From Artocarpus heterophyllus (lineage: Eukaryota; Streptophyta; Magnoliopsida; Rosales; Moraceae): a DNA stretch of 64,000 nt. The translations under genes were made by a program, and so were the position numbers. Below the pieces are notes generated by a model. The model was not told the origin of the DNA and searched no databases. It was given only the letters and a program-made list of their open reading frames with translations. The DNA lies in NCBI GenBank assembly GCA_025403435.1, contig CM046345.1:12839930-12903929 (forward strand), read 5' to 3'. Positions 25,650 to 38,400 of this stretch are shown one piece after another (positions within the stretch are counted from its first letter, which is position 1; every line of letters starts with the position of its first letter).

Positions 25650-28600
25650 AAATCAAAACAATTTGGGGTAGACTTTCCTCATTTCGTCCTCTCGTTCTCA
25701 TATTGCTTTTTCTACTTGTTGGTTGCGCCATAAAACTTTGACTAGAGGTATCTTCTTGTTCCTTAATTACTTTTCTTCCCATGCCAGTATTTGAACTGGT
25801 TTTTCTTCATAAGTCAGATTCTCTTATACGTCAATTTTCTTAGGCTGCTAAACATGTGATAGATCATGTACATACTTCTTTAGGATGGACACGTGGAACA
25901 CGTTATGTACCGATGCCATTTCAGGGGGTAGGGCTAACTTGTAAGCCACGTTGCCTATTCTTTCCAAGATTTCACATGGTCCAACGTACCTTGGACTGAG
26001 TTTTCCTTTCTTCCCAAATCTTACTACTCTTTTCATTGGTGTTATCTTCAAAAAGATCAAGTCTCCTACTTGAAACTCTAAAGGTCTCCATCGTCGGGTA
26101 GCATAACTATTTTGCCAAATAAAAGCTGCTTCCATCCGTTGATGGATTAACTTTACATCCTCCATGGTTCTTTGAACAAAGTCTATGGTCGACAACGCCT
26201 TTTCTCTAGTTTTGTACCAATGTAAAGCTGATATACATCTTCTTTCATATAGAGCTTTATATGGAGCCATACCTATGGAGGTTTGATAACTATTATTATA
26301 TGCAAATTTAATTAGAGGAAGCTTTTTATCCTACCCTCCTTTGAAATTTAGCACATAGGCTCCGAACATATCTTCCAAAGTCTAGATGGTCCTTTCTGAC
26401 TGACCATCCGTTTGAGGGTGGAAAGCTATGCTGAAGGTCAGCTTCGTTTCCCATTGCTTGGTGAACACTCCTCCAAAACTTGGAAGTGAACCGACCATCT
26501 TGATCAGAAATGATAGACTTTGGAACTCCATGGTACCTAACTATCTAGGTAACATACAGTTTGGCTAATCGTTCTATGGAGCTATTAAGTTTAATGGGTA
26601 AAAAGTGTGCTGATTTGGTCAATCTGTCCACGATTGCCCATATAGCATCGTGTCCTCCCGTAGTTTTAGGTAACCCAGTCACTAGATCCATAGTTATCTA
26701 GTCCCATTTTCACTCTGGAATATCTATCTTTTGCAGCTCACCTGTCGGTCGTTGGTGTTCGGCTTTGACTTTTTGACACGTGACGGATCTCGCAACGTCA
26801 CTCTTCATTCCATGCCACTAGTAGTGCTCTTTTAAATCTTGGTACATTTTTTGTAGCTCCTAGATGAGCAACATGTGGTGCCTCATGAGCTTCTTCCAGT
26901 ACATACTTCTTTAATTCTTCATTGTTAGGAATGCATATTCTGCCTTTATAACGAAGAATACCATCTTCCAAGATGCTAAATTCTGCTTCTTCATTCTCAA
27001 GAACCTCATTCTTAGCTTTGAGCAGTGATGGATCTGCTTCTTGTCGCTCCTTCAGATTCTCCAAGATAACTAGTCGGAAGGATAGATTAGCCAGCCCTCC
27101 AGTGATTATCTCTATTCCTGCTTCTACCAAGTCTTTCTGAAGGGGTCTTGGTATTAGTTGCATTATTGCAAGCGAAGACATCGTTCTACGACTAAGTGCA
27201 TCCGCCACTCGGTTAGCTTTTCCAGGGTGGTATAAGATTTCACAGTCGTAATCCTTAACTAGCTCAAGCCATCTTCGTTGTCTCATGTTGAGCTCCTTCT
27301 GTGTGAAGATATACTTCAAACTCTGATGGTCCATATAAATCTTGCATTTAGCTCCATACAGGTAGTGACGCCAAATCTTCATTGCAAATACAACCACTGC
27401 TAATTTCAAGTCATGCATTTGATAGTTTCTTTCATGATTCTTTAGCTATCAGGATGCGTATGCAATCACCTTTCCGTTTTGCATAAGAACAGTTCCTAAA
27501 CCTGTCTTTGACACATCACTATAAATCACATAGTTTCCTAGGTTCGAATTCGGTATAGTCAGTACCGGGGCACTTGTTAGTCGTCTTTTTAACTCTTGGA
27601 AGCTTTCTTTACATTTCTTAGTCCATTTGTACTTTGTTGCTTTCCATGTAAGAGCCGTAAGTGGTGCTGCAAGTCTAGAGAATCCTTATGCAGAATGTCG
27701 ATAATAGCCTGCTGAACCGAGGAAACTCCTGATCTCGATAACACTTTTCGACGTAGGCCACTTATTTACTGCTTCTACCTTCTTGTGAGACCACATGTCC
27801 TAGGAAATGAACCTTTTTCCAGCCAAAATTCACATTTTGAGAACTTGTCATACAATCGATGCTTGCTCAGCAATTGTAGTGCAAGCTTCAAATGTTCCTA
27901 ATGCTCTTTTGATGTTCTCGAGTAAATCAAGATATCGTCGATGAAAACGATGACGAACTTGTCGAGGTAGTCCTTGAAAATCCGATTCATAAGGTCCATA
28001 AATGCTGCCAGGGCATTAGTAAGTCCAAATGGCATGACACAAACTCAAAATGCCCATACCGCGTTTGAAATGCTGTCTTCGGCATGTCCTCCTCTTTAAC
28101 TCAAAGTTGTTGATACCTAGAACATAAATCGATCTTCGAGAATATTGACGCCCCTTTTAATTGATCAAATAGGTCGTTAATCCTTGGAAGTGGATACTTG
28201 TTTTTAATCAGGACCTTGTTCAATTCTCGGTAGTCAATACACATCCGTAATGTTCCATCTTTCTTCTTAACGAATAATATAGGCGCTCCCCATGGGGAAT
28301 GACTTGGCCGAATAAACCTTTTATCCAACAATTCTTGTAATTGCATCTGAAGCTCTTTGAGTTCTCCTAGAGCCATACGATACGGTGCCTTCGAAATCAG
28401 GGCTGTACCTGGCGTCAATTCAATTTCAAACAAAATCTCTCATTCTGGTGGTAAGCCCAGTAACTCGTCTGGAAACACATCAATGAATTATTTTACTATG
28501 GGAACATTCTCTGGTCCTAACTGAGCCTCTTGTTCCTTATTTACTAAATTCTCCAGATAACCGATGCATCTACTTTCCAACATCTTCTTTGCTTTCAACG

Positions 28601-29072
28601 TCAAAATTAGCGCCTTGGGAGCCTTAGGAATTTTCCCTGAATACACGAACTTCTCACTTCTGGATGGTCGAAACGTAACCTTGCGATGTCGGCAGTTAAT
28701 CTTAGCAGTGTACTTTCCCAAGAAATCTATTCCCAAGATAACGTCATAATATTGTATATCAATTATTATTAAATCGATATACAATTCTCTCCCACAAATG
28801 ACCATGGGTACATGACGTAACCAATAATCGGAATCTAATACCTCCCTAGAGGGACGTGCAATTCTAAAAGTCTATTGTATTCTATCCCCTTCATTTCCTA
28901 TCCATTTGGCAAACTTAAGCGATGCAAATGAATTCATTGCTCTAGAATAAAAAAAAACATAGGCATCAGTATGGGCACTAGAAAACTGACCTGCCACCAC
29001 TGATGAAGTTCCCGCATCATCTTCTTTCTTTGTATAGGCATAGATCCGTCCACTAGGTTCTAGAGCTTCCAA
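25650..29072 (-). pseudogene. pol: Chromovirus pol (protease, RT, RNase H, integrase, chromodomain), decayed
   Basis: Pieces are recognised in order on the minus strand. The protease region lies near 28990-28930, where the usual DSGAT reads YSRAM. A block with YYDVILGIDFLGKY lies at about 28805-28650. RT starts at 28433 ([19 protein letters not shown], then CIDYRELNK), with the active-site box FIDD near 27935-27950. RNase H and its tail span 27418-27190 (ADALSRR ends it). The integrase zinc region is near 26900. The core is near 26660-26270, with [18 protein letters not shown] and SIISDQDGRF. A chromodomain-like end lies at 25790-25660 (KVLWRNQQVEKAI, then EREDEMRKVYPKLF). Many stops and frameshifts separate these pieces. 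Pol copied the RNA into DNA and inserted it. The chromodomain is thought to guide insertion to chromatin. Confidence 0.9.
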
Positions 29073-29102
29073 GTGTCCATGACTAATGCTAGAGCCTTCA
29101 AT

Positions 29103-30058
29103 CTACGCTTGGACTGCGTGAAGCTGGGTTCCCTGAGATCTTTGCTGATTCTGAGTATTTAGATTCTGAGGATTGGAGAAACAGTTTCTAGCATAGTGTC
29201 CCTCTTTGCCATAGATGTAACACTTATTGGTGCCAGCTTTACACTCTCCCGCATGTCTCTTCCCCCCTTGACTACAGAGGTGGCTTGTTGTTTCCCCCAT
29301 CACTGATCCTTTTCTGGGATTGTCCCTTTTGATTCTTTGGATTAATCACGTTCCATTTCCTCTTATTATTGGCATTACAGTTATGTCTAACTAGATGGCT
29401 CTGAGACTGCCCTTGATTTGGAACACTTCCTTGTCCTTTTCGCCTGTATAGTTTGGCTTTGTTTAGCTAAAGCTTTCTCTTCCTTATCATGAGCAATTCT
29501 GAATTCGGCACTAGTAGCTCGTTCAATATAGTCTTCCATATCCTTAGGAGCTTGCCCTCCACTATCGACTATAAAGGCAATGTCGGTTCGGAACATCCGC
29601 ATGAGTCTTCTTATCCATTCCCGATCAGTAGGTATCAGTTCGGGGCAAAGTCATGCTAATGGATTAAATCTCTTTACGACATTTGCCACTGACATATTAC
29701 CTTGTTTAAAATTATTGAATTCTTCCTGTTGGGCTGCCATTATTTCCACATTAAAGTAAGCTCTTCCAAATTCTTCCACGAATCTGACCGCGGCATTTCG
29801 CTTACCTTCCTTCTATGTTCTACCGACTCCCACCATCTCCTAACATCCTTGGTGAGAGAAAATAAGGCACACAAGATCTTCTCACAATCACTGAGCCCCA
29901 TAAATTTCAAAACCTTGTCTATGCCCGTAAGCCAATCATTGGCTTCTAGTGGACCAGTGGATCCGTCAAATTCTGGGGCTTTCATCCGTCAGAATCTTTC
30001 ATAAAATTCAGTAGCATATGCTACCGAAATAGCTAGAACAGCTGGTGCCTCAGCCATC
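29103..30058 (-). pseudogene. gag: Chromovirus gag, decayed
   Basis: The start ATG is at 30058 (MAEAPAVLAI). The capsid-like core follows with KAPEFDGSTGPLEANDWL and RRWWESVEHRRK near 29985-29800, and a later part has RIAHDKEEKALAKQSQ. The zinc knuckle is at 29222-29181 and reads CYIYGKEGHYARNC, so the second Cys of the CX2CX4HX4C motif is Tyr. There is a stop soon after the start and frameshifts further on. Gag forms the particle that packages the element RNA. Confidence 0.88.
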
Positions 30059-30488
30059 AATAATAAAGTTTGTTTACAAGCCTACCATGCCATTTCGTTA
30101 TTACGTCAGTGTATACTATTAACTTAATAGTACTAAAAAAAATAATATCAAATAGCATAAATATATGCAAACATGAACGATGACATAAACTCGATATCTC
30201 ATTTCATACATTTCATTTCATTAACTTCTTTCTTTTCCTTTTTACACTCTTCATTCTTAAAACATTACATAAATGACTAACATACATACTTACTTTCCTT
30301 TCTTACATAAACTGTTCATATCATTTTCGGGAGCAATTATCTCTTCCAGCCACATATACCCTATTGTTGTGAAGGATACCACTTGCCGGATATATATTCA
30401 TGTACAAAAGCACAAGGCTCAAAACTGTGCTAATCACACATCTACATACATCTTAATGCATATAGTTCATCATAGGTCCCTTTTCTTT

Positions 30489-31272
30489 CTAATCTGACTC
30501 TACTCCTGATACGTCACTAGGTTCGGGATCCTCCTCAGGGTCCTCCTCTTCCTTTTCCTCTAAATTGGTAGACTCGTCGTCACTTGCAATTATAGGTTTG
30601 GGAGGCACTGGAAGGAATTCAAGCTCATCATCATCATCATCATCATCTTCTTCTTCTTCTTCTTCTTCCATTTCCACTAGGGGATCCTCTAAGGGCGCAG
30701 CCACATTTCGTTCCGCATGCAACACTTCCATCATAAAATCATGGAGACTGAGGAAATCCCTCAAATACTGCATCTGTTGTTGGACCACATTAGGAAGATC
30801 TCTCTAAATAAGGTCACAAATTCGCCGCAAGGGTATTTCTGACGGAATCAATGGTATCATAGTATGGCGAAACCTTAAGATATAATGATCTACTAGCTGT
30901 CCAATGTACCTTCCCCATAAGGGTTCTACACGTAGATATAACCGATGACACCAATCCGCCCATAACATTGGAATCACTTAGACTTGCATAGCATCCGCTG
31001 GGGGTAAAGGTGTGAATTCTGCTAGAATCTGTTCCTTGAAGCCTTGCCAAGCCCTAGGTCGTTTGTCAAGTCCGATCCTCAACCACCATGCTAAGGCTTC
31101 TCTCAGCAATAGTCCAGAAGCTAATCATACCTGAAGGTACGGTGGCGTATGACATGTAGCAAAGACCACTTCTACAACATGTAGCCCTTCAATCAACACC
31201 ATGGACTACTTGGAAAGCGATACTTGCTCTTCGATCCGCGTCCACATTAGGTTCATTCGGCAGTGCCGCCAT
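30489..31272 (-). pseudogene. Extra gag-like reading frame with acidic tail, upstream of gag
   Basis: Between the primer site and normal gag the minus strand carries a decayed frame. It opens with ATG at 31272 (MAALPNEPNV). After a frame change it reads ATCHTPPYLQV, then LREALAWWLRIGLDK, then RAWQGFKEQILAEF, which has the A-x-x-WW...W-x-x-F...F layout of retrotransposon gag cores. It ends as an open 99-codon stretch (30788-30489) with a run of Glu and Asp (about 15 acidic residues) and a second acidic patch before the stop. About four stops and one shift break it. Normal gag follows about 430 bp on. It could be a duplicated and diverged gag or an extra protein of this family. Function unknown. 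Confidence 0.65.
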
Positions 31273-31410
31273 CTACTACATTTATCTTAATTAACATAAC
31301 AATCTCATATAAAATGAAAACTTAACATTCTTATACTTAAAATCAAACTATCTTACTTGAGCTATTGTAATGGAGTGAACGACAATGTGCAGTAGGGTGG
31401 TAGGATTTCC

Positions 31411-31422
31411 ACTCTGATACCA
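31411..31422 (-). other. Chromovirus primer binding site (tRNA-iMet)
   Basis: On the minus strand tggtatcagagt starts two bases after the end of the 5' LTR. It matches the complement of the initiator tRNA-Met 3' end except for the last base. This fixes the minus strand as the sense strand and the right-hand LTR as 5'. Confidence 0.9.
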
Positions 31423-31424
31423 GC

Positions 31425-34318
31425 TGTCACAACTTGCCTTTCCGGGCTGTGATAAACTTTTTTCTTACTTACATATAGGAGAATATTTAATTTTTTTTTC
31501 ACATACAAATATTAACTTCCTTCAGAACACAAATATATACATACATTTACTTAACACAATTATTTGTACAATACTGGTTTTAGCGACTTTAAAAACACAA
31601 ATATATGTACTTGTAGTTACATAACAACTTTTCTTATACAATACTATTTTCTAGACTTTACATTTCAAAATAACATAAAATATGTTACAACGGAAATATA
31701 ACAGCGGCGGATTTTATACCCAATCTGTAAACTAATCATCCCTCTGCCAGCTCATCAATAGAATTATTCTGACATTCTCGTTAGAATACCTACAGCATGA
31801 AACACTTAATGAGCTTACATCCAGTAAGTTCTATATAACCCACATGCACATTCAATAAAATGCATGATCTCATTATGCTTTCTTATAAACCTTCTTTATC
31901 ATTATCATTTCTTGTCTTTAACTAGGGCCCAAGTGTTCGTACCATTGCGCACTTAGGTCTACGTAACACCGTGATCATACTGTATCCTTAAACTCCTCTT
32001 GAGTTAGGAGTCAATACGACACTTTTTCTTACTTCTAGTGATATAATTAGCAGTCTATTTATTATGGTTATCATACCATGCATAAAGTGATAAACACATG
32101 TTATACACAAAATATAAAAACTCTTGTACGATATAGTACACATAAGTACATACTTTTATACTCATAGGTATACATTAATATACACACCGGTATACAGTAT
32201 AATATACACTCAGATATTTATTTAGTATACTCATAGGTATACACCAACATACTTATAGATACTCATGTCATATCATACACACAAGGATACACCTTGATAT
32301 GCACACAGGTATACATATACACATATCACACTCTATACTTACAATTCCAAACTATAGGTGGGATGGGTACTTATTTGATTTTGTGTACTGCACAAATCAA
32401 CCTCAATTTCCTCTTTCCTAGACTTCTAGAATCCTGTTGGCCAATTTCAAAGCCATTAGCCAAATTCACTATGTTTCAATACAAAGTAATCATTAGTTAA
32501 TTAATAAATTGAGTTGTATAACTATATACAATTTCAAAAATCACTGGTTTTCTTATTCCTATTTTATTCTACCCTATCATCTCTAACGAAGGGTGGAATC
32601 TTTCCAATAATTCCCTTTTGCCCTTTTGAAACATTTAGAGCGGTTTGAATTATTCAGACAAAATGACAATTTTGCCCCTAGTGGGTCTATTAACTTTCTC
32701 GAGCTCGATTTCGCTATTCTAACAAAAATAGTTACGAACTAATTTGAAAATAGTACCCTCGTGGGTTGGATCTCCTTATTTCACATCTATGCCCCATTTT
32801 AGTAAAACTTTACAGTCTAATCCCTTAACTGAAAATTTTGACAGTTTTACCCCCGGGGCTACAATTTTTTTCTTTAAACTAAAATTTTCTATTTTTCATG
32901 AGGAACATTTTTACTCAAAGTACCATACCCTAAATCATTTTGCCAAATGACATTTTCGCCCTTTCAAAATTTTTTTCAATTTTAAAAAATTCTTCAAAGA
33001 TTAAAATTTCACAAACGATTGAGATTTTCGACGAACTACCTGTGGTGCCTAACAGTTTCATCGAGATCTACAACTTTCATATTTTAAATTTTCTAAAATT
33101 CTCACCATACAGGGGTGTTTTTGGGCAATTTTTATTTCTGTGGAGAAGAAACTTTTTCTTTCAATTGAGTCCTTAGAGTATTTTTGTAAAAATCCATTTT
33201 TAAACAGTAGATCTACCCCTACAAGGGCATTTCCTACTCTTGTTTGAACCATTTTCCATGCCCAACATCATTTTTGAAAAACTAGCATTTTGCAACTTAA
33301 ATCCTAAATTTCCACAATATCAACATGCCATAATTCATTTTTCTATGGGATTTAACTAAAAAAATTGCTCAAGAAATTCAAAACTTACCCCAAATAACTC
33401 CTTTCAAGGCTTCTTTGAATCTCCTTTCTAGACACTATTTCCATGCAAAAATACCATGAATTAACTTCCATTCTTTTTCCCAAGAAACCTTGAAAAAGTT
33501 TCGGTTTTTACCTTAAAACTTGTTGGAATTCCTTGAATTTTGCCTCTTGAACTTAATTGGGGTTATTTTTGCAAAGATTTGGGTTGAGAACATTTTTGAG
33601 AGGCTACAATAATGGCTGCCGTGGAGGTTGAAGAAGAAGAAGAATTGAAATTTTGGCTAATTTTGCATTTAATGCATGTTTATCCTCTTAGGTGACTTAT
33701 CAAGTAACCCATTGGGTTACCAGGTGTCACCATGAGATTGGGCCACCTTTCGTGGCATGGTGGCCCAATAAAATTCAATTGGGTGCCCACTTTGTGGGGT
33801 CCAAAAATTTACACTATGTAATTTTTTAGTACACAGTATTTTTCTTACACTGCCATGGTCAAATTAGAGCAACTCATATCCTTAGACTATAAAAAAATAT
33901 TTTACTTGCCTTTCATTTACTTTTGGAGGCCAAACGTAACATTTTCTATATTTGCGTTTTCACTTAACAGTATACTTATACTGCATTAGCCTCCTTTCCA
34001 CACTGGGTTAAGGTCTCGATCGACTCTATGTCTTATTCATACTCTAATTACCCATTCATGTATATCACAATTTTATAATTAATTGTGATATAAAATTCAT
34101 TTTATGGATATTATTTACAAATTTTTGAGTAATCAAACTCATAAAATCTGTATTTAACAATATCCAACATTGCATCACATTTGCAATGAATTTTTCAATT
34201 AATACTACTTAATTATACATTATCATAATTCTACAAAAATTACAATTTTTAAGGGTAAATTCTTTAATTAACCCAATTAAATATTAGATTTTATTAATGA
34301 ATTTTCTTGGTCATTACA
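31425..34318 (-). repeat. Chromovirus 5' LTR
   Basis: This is 2894 bp, with plus-strand ends tgtcacaacttgcc and tcattaca. It aligns with 22602-25619 throughout. On the sense strand it would carry the promoter. The block cacttagg...actagggcccaagtg (31920-31965) is also found, in opposite orientation, in the solo LTR at 17271-20225. Confidence 0.9.
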
Positions 34319-34520
34319 TAGGCAAACCGATGGTCGCAGATCGGCAGGCCGGACGTGAGGTTTGACAAGCTGACACGGAGTAAAAATCTGGTGGCTTTGG
34401 TGGCAGCCAGAACTTCTGGTTCGGCAGGTCGATTTATTGTGAACCAGCAGGCCGACCTAAAAAGATCGACAGGCTGGTGGATCATGATCGGTAGGCTGAT
34501 CACCCAGATTGGCTTGCCGA
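34319..34520. repeat. Palindrome array 4, right part (copia leader)
   Basis: Units start at about 34319 (split unit), 34341, 34362, 34421, 34444, 34466, 34488 and 34509. The spacings are 22, 21, 59, 23, 22, 22 and 21 bp. The best is tcggcaggccgga at 34341. With 22575-22601 this makes an array of nine recognisable units in the undisturbed leader. Confidence 0.85.
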
Positions 34521-35492
34521 CAGAGAGCTAAAACTTTTTTTAGAAAAGGTACAGTTTTTGATGTAGTTTTAATTTTATTTTTAGGACAATTCTGAGAAAC
34601 ATTAAATTTGGATATGATCGAAAATTTGAAGTTTTCAATTTATACGGGATTAAAGACTTGCGAATGGGCATTGCATAAAGAAGGATACAGCATGGAGATT
34701 CAAGGATGAAGAATTGATAACATGTTTTGATTATTCTCTTGTAATCTTTGTTTTCTATTCTCTAGGGTGGAACCATAATATTATGGTTATTTATTATTAT
34801 TTTGCTTATAGCTTTGCTTAATTGCTTTGCTTGTCTGCATTATAATATGATTTGCCATGTATATTGATAACATGTCATATACAATAGGGAGTGCCGCTCA
34901 TATTAAAATTGTTCATGCATGTCTTTAAAATAAAACCTTGATTTCAAAAGATTGAGTGGGAGAAGGTTTTCGAAGAGAGGACCTAAGGCCTCCATCGTTG
35001 GTCCATAGGAAGAACATGGTGGTCCTGACCCCGAGGAAGGGATTTCTATCATGTACAAGATTGGATCTCTGAGAGGATAAGGTATTTCAGCATGATTTAT
35101 GGTTGCATACCCCTAGGTGGTGATTATAAATCGTGGATAAAATATTGAAACGATGGTTATACACTCATGCTAATTTTATTATTAACCCCCCTAGGAGCTT
35201 TGTTAATAAAATTAATAGCCAAAGAAACGATTATTAATATATGCTGGATCATACGAGTCCTGGATGGCATATATTAATCAAAAGGGGATCCGTGTTCCTG
35301 ATTGAATTTGGCATGACTCCCTTAGGTGCTTGTTGAATTCTGAGTTAGGAATTATCGTTTTAAAGTTGTGATATTTTCAAGGTTTTGACACATAAACACA
35401 TTTGTATGTTCTTACATGATTGGGTTATCTTACTAAATTATTATGATATGTTTGCTTATGTTTGGTATATGCTTCTTTATTGTAGATTAAAA
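34521..35492 (+). other. Copia leader between array and gag
   Basis: This is non-coding leader of the copia element. It is AT-rich and shows no conserved open frame before the gag ATG at 35493. No other feature was seen. Confidence 0.6.
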
Positions 35493-38400
35493 ATGTCTAA
35501 AAATGCTTTATCTTCGATACTTGACAAAAACCAATTAACCGGAGAGAATTATAATGATTGGAAACGAAACCTGAATATCGTCATCTCCTTTGAGAAATTG
35601 AAATTTAAGCTGACAACCCCTTGTCCTCACGAGCCTACAGGAGACTCCACTAATGAGCAATTCTAAGCGTACGATCGCTGGAAAGATGCAAATGATCAGG
35701 TCCGCTGCTATGTTATGGCCAGCATGAATAATGTGCTGCAGGCTCAACATGAGGATTATGAGACTGCTAAGCAGATCTTGGATAATCTAGAAGACATGTT
35801 TGGAGGCTAGGCCCTAACAAAGCGGCAAGGAGCGCTTCAGAAACTTCTTAACTATAAGCAGAGGCCGGGGACATCTGTAAAAGAGCACATGATGTTGGTC
35901 ATGGGTTACCTCGTTGAGGCTCAAACCAATGGAGCAGACATCAATGCTGAAACTCAGATGACTATGGTCTTTGAGACTTTGTCTAAGGAGTTTATTCTAT
36001 TTAGAGCTACATTTAATTTGAGTAATAGGCAAGATATGACCTTAACAGAATTGATGAAACAGTTACAGGAGTTTAAACTGTTGATCAAGGAATCTCCTAT
36101 TAGTGGAGAGGCCAATTTAGCTACTGCTTATGGTTCCAATCCCAATTCAAGGAATGGAAAGAAACAGCAAGCCAAGAACGGGAAGTCTTCTATTCTTGCT
36201 AACAATAAGAGCAAGAAGAAGAAGAAGAAGAACCCAAAGAAGCTTAAGTGCTTCTTTTGTGGGAAGGTCGGGCACATAAAGAAGTATTGCAAGGACTTCC
36301 TTTCCAAAGGAGGTAGGTGTGATCTTCTGTATTTAGAAACTTGTTTGGTTGAGGAATCTAGTGACATTTGGGTTATAGTTTCCAATGAAACTAATCATGT
36401 TTGTGTTTCTCTGCAAGGGTTCAAAGAAACGAGAAGTCTGCTTTATGAAGACTTCACGCTTCTGATGGGCGATGGATCTTTTGTCTTAGCGGAAGTAATG
36501 GGAGACGTCCATCTTTATTTTGATAATTATAAGAATTTAATTTTGCGAGATTGTTTTTATGTTCCTAAATTTAAGAGGAATTTAATTTCTGTAATGTGTT
36601 TATTTAAAGACTCATATTTGGTTTCTTTTAATAATAAAGTGGTGATTCATAAAAATAAATCTTTTATCTATTCTAGATGGATGCAAAATAATCTATATTT
36701 TATCAAACCTGAGATGGACTTACTGCTTAATGCTGAGATAAATGATAATAACTCTAAAAGACTTAAAACTTCTCACTTTAATAAGACTTATCTTTGGCAT
36801 TTGTGCCTTGGTCATATTAACCTGAATAGGATTCAAAGGTTGGTAAGGGATGGACCTTTATGTCACTTAAAGGTGGAATCTATACCTCAATGTGAATCTT
36901 GTTTGGAGGGTAAAATGACCAAAAGACCATTTGGGTCTAAGGGCAAGAGGGCCGAAGGGGTTCTAGAACTTGTACATAGTGATGTTTGTGGACCAATGAA
37001 CATCTGGGCACGAGGAGGGTTTGAGTACTTTGTCATTTTTATTGATGATTACTCAAGGCATGGGTATGTGTACCTAATGCACCACAAAAGCAAAACTTTT
37101 GATAAGTTCAGGGAGTTTCGGGCTGAAGTGGAAAAGCAATTGAGTAGACCCATAAAGGCACTTTGATCCGATCGAGGTAGAGAATACCTTTTTGATGAGT
37201 TTCTAGGACACTAATTAGAGAATGGGATTTTATCCCATTTGACTGCGTTAGGTACTCCACAGCAGAATAGCTTAGTAGAGAGAAGGAATAGGACTTTATT
37301 AGACATGGTAAGGTCCATGATGAGTTATTCATCATTGCCTTTATCCTTTTGGGGATATGCACTACAAACCGCATGTTATCTTTTGAACAACGTGCCTTCA
37401 AAATCGGTCCGTAAAACTGCTCATGAGTTATGGACGGGCAAGAAGACATCCTTAAACTATATTTGCAATAGGGATGTCTGGCTCATGTCCTGTTTAAGGA
37501 TGCGAATAAGTTGGTAGCATGTTCAGAAGTTTGTGTGTTTGTAGGATATCCAAAAGGGACTAAAGGGGATTATTTCTATAACCCAAAGGAAAATAAAGTT
37601 GTGGTTTCAACTAATGCAACTTTCTTTGAGAAGAGTTATATGGATGACTTTAAGCCTCGAAGTAAAGTAGTGCTTGAGGAGTTAAGGAGTGATCCAATCA
37701 CTCCAGAGGTTCTAAATGAAACCGTTCTGATCAGTGTAGAAAGACCAAATGAACTTGAACAACAATTTAACGGGCTTTGTGTAGTGGGAGGATCGGGCGT
37801 CAACCCGAGAAGTATATGTTCGATGGGGAAGCCTTCTTGGCTGAACTGGATGAACATGATAGGGATCTTTATAATTACGTAGAGGCTATGAAGGATGTTG
37901 ATTCGAAACTCTGGACAGAGGCCATTAACACATAGATGAAGTCTATGGAGACTAATCAGGTTTGGGAGCTTGTGGATCTTCCCGAAGGGGTAAAACCCAG
38001 AGGGTGTAAGCGGATCTACAAGAGGAAAAGAGGAGTAGATGGAAAAGTTAAAACCTTTAAGGCTAGATTGGTAGATAAGGGTTGTACGCAAAAGGAAAAA
38101 AATTGATTACGAGGAAACCTTTTCGCCTATAGCCATGCTGAAGTCCATCTGGATTCTTTTGTCCATAGCTACCACTCTTAATTACTAGATTTGGTAGATG
38201 GATGTCAAGATGGCTTTTCTAAATGGCTATATTGATAAGTCCATTTATGTAGATCAACCAAATGCGTTCAAGGTTAAGGGTCAAAAAGGAAAGGTTTGTA
38301 AGCTGTTAAAGTTAATTTATGGACTTAAACAGGCTTCTCGTTCTTGGAACATAAGATTTGATCAGGTGATCAAGACTTATGGATTCTCAAAAAATGTAGA

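Larger units (their letters stand above)
22602..34318 (-). mobile_element. Ty3/gypsy chromovirus, nested in the copia leader
   Basis: The element is 11.7 kb, with LTRs at 22602-25619 (3') and 31425-34318 (5' on the minus strand). The flanking 5-mers are ttggc (22597-22601) and taggc (34319-34323), a target duplication with one change. The tRNA-Met primer site lies at 31411-31422. Reading minus, the order is an extra gag-like frame, gag with zinc knuckle, protease, RT, RNase H, integrase and a chromodomain tail, which places it among chromoviruses (Tekay-like by its integrase tail; lineage is an inference). Every frame is broken by stops and shifts, so it cannot move by itself. Confidence 0.93.

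Noticed and set aside
30565..30807. A poly-Ser open frame on +
   Set aside because: It is the complement of the acidic Glu/Asp codon run of the extra gag-like frame.
36128..36385. A Phe-rich open frame antisense to the copia gag
   Set aside because: It is the complement of the Lys-rich stretch next to the zinc knuckle.
37636..38091. A 151-codon open frame antisense to the copia pol region
   Set aside because: It is a shadow of the integrase-RT region. The + strand there encodes recognisable copia protein.
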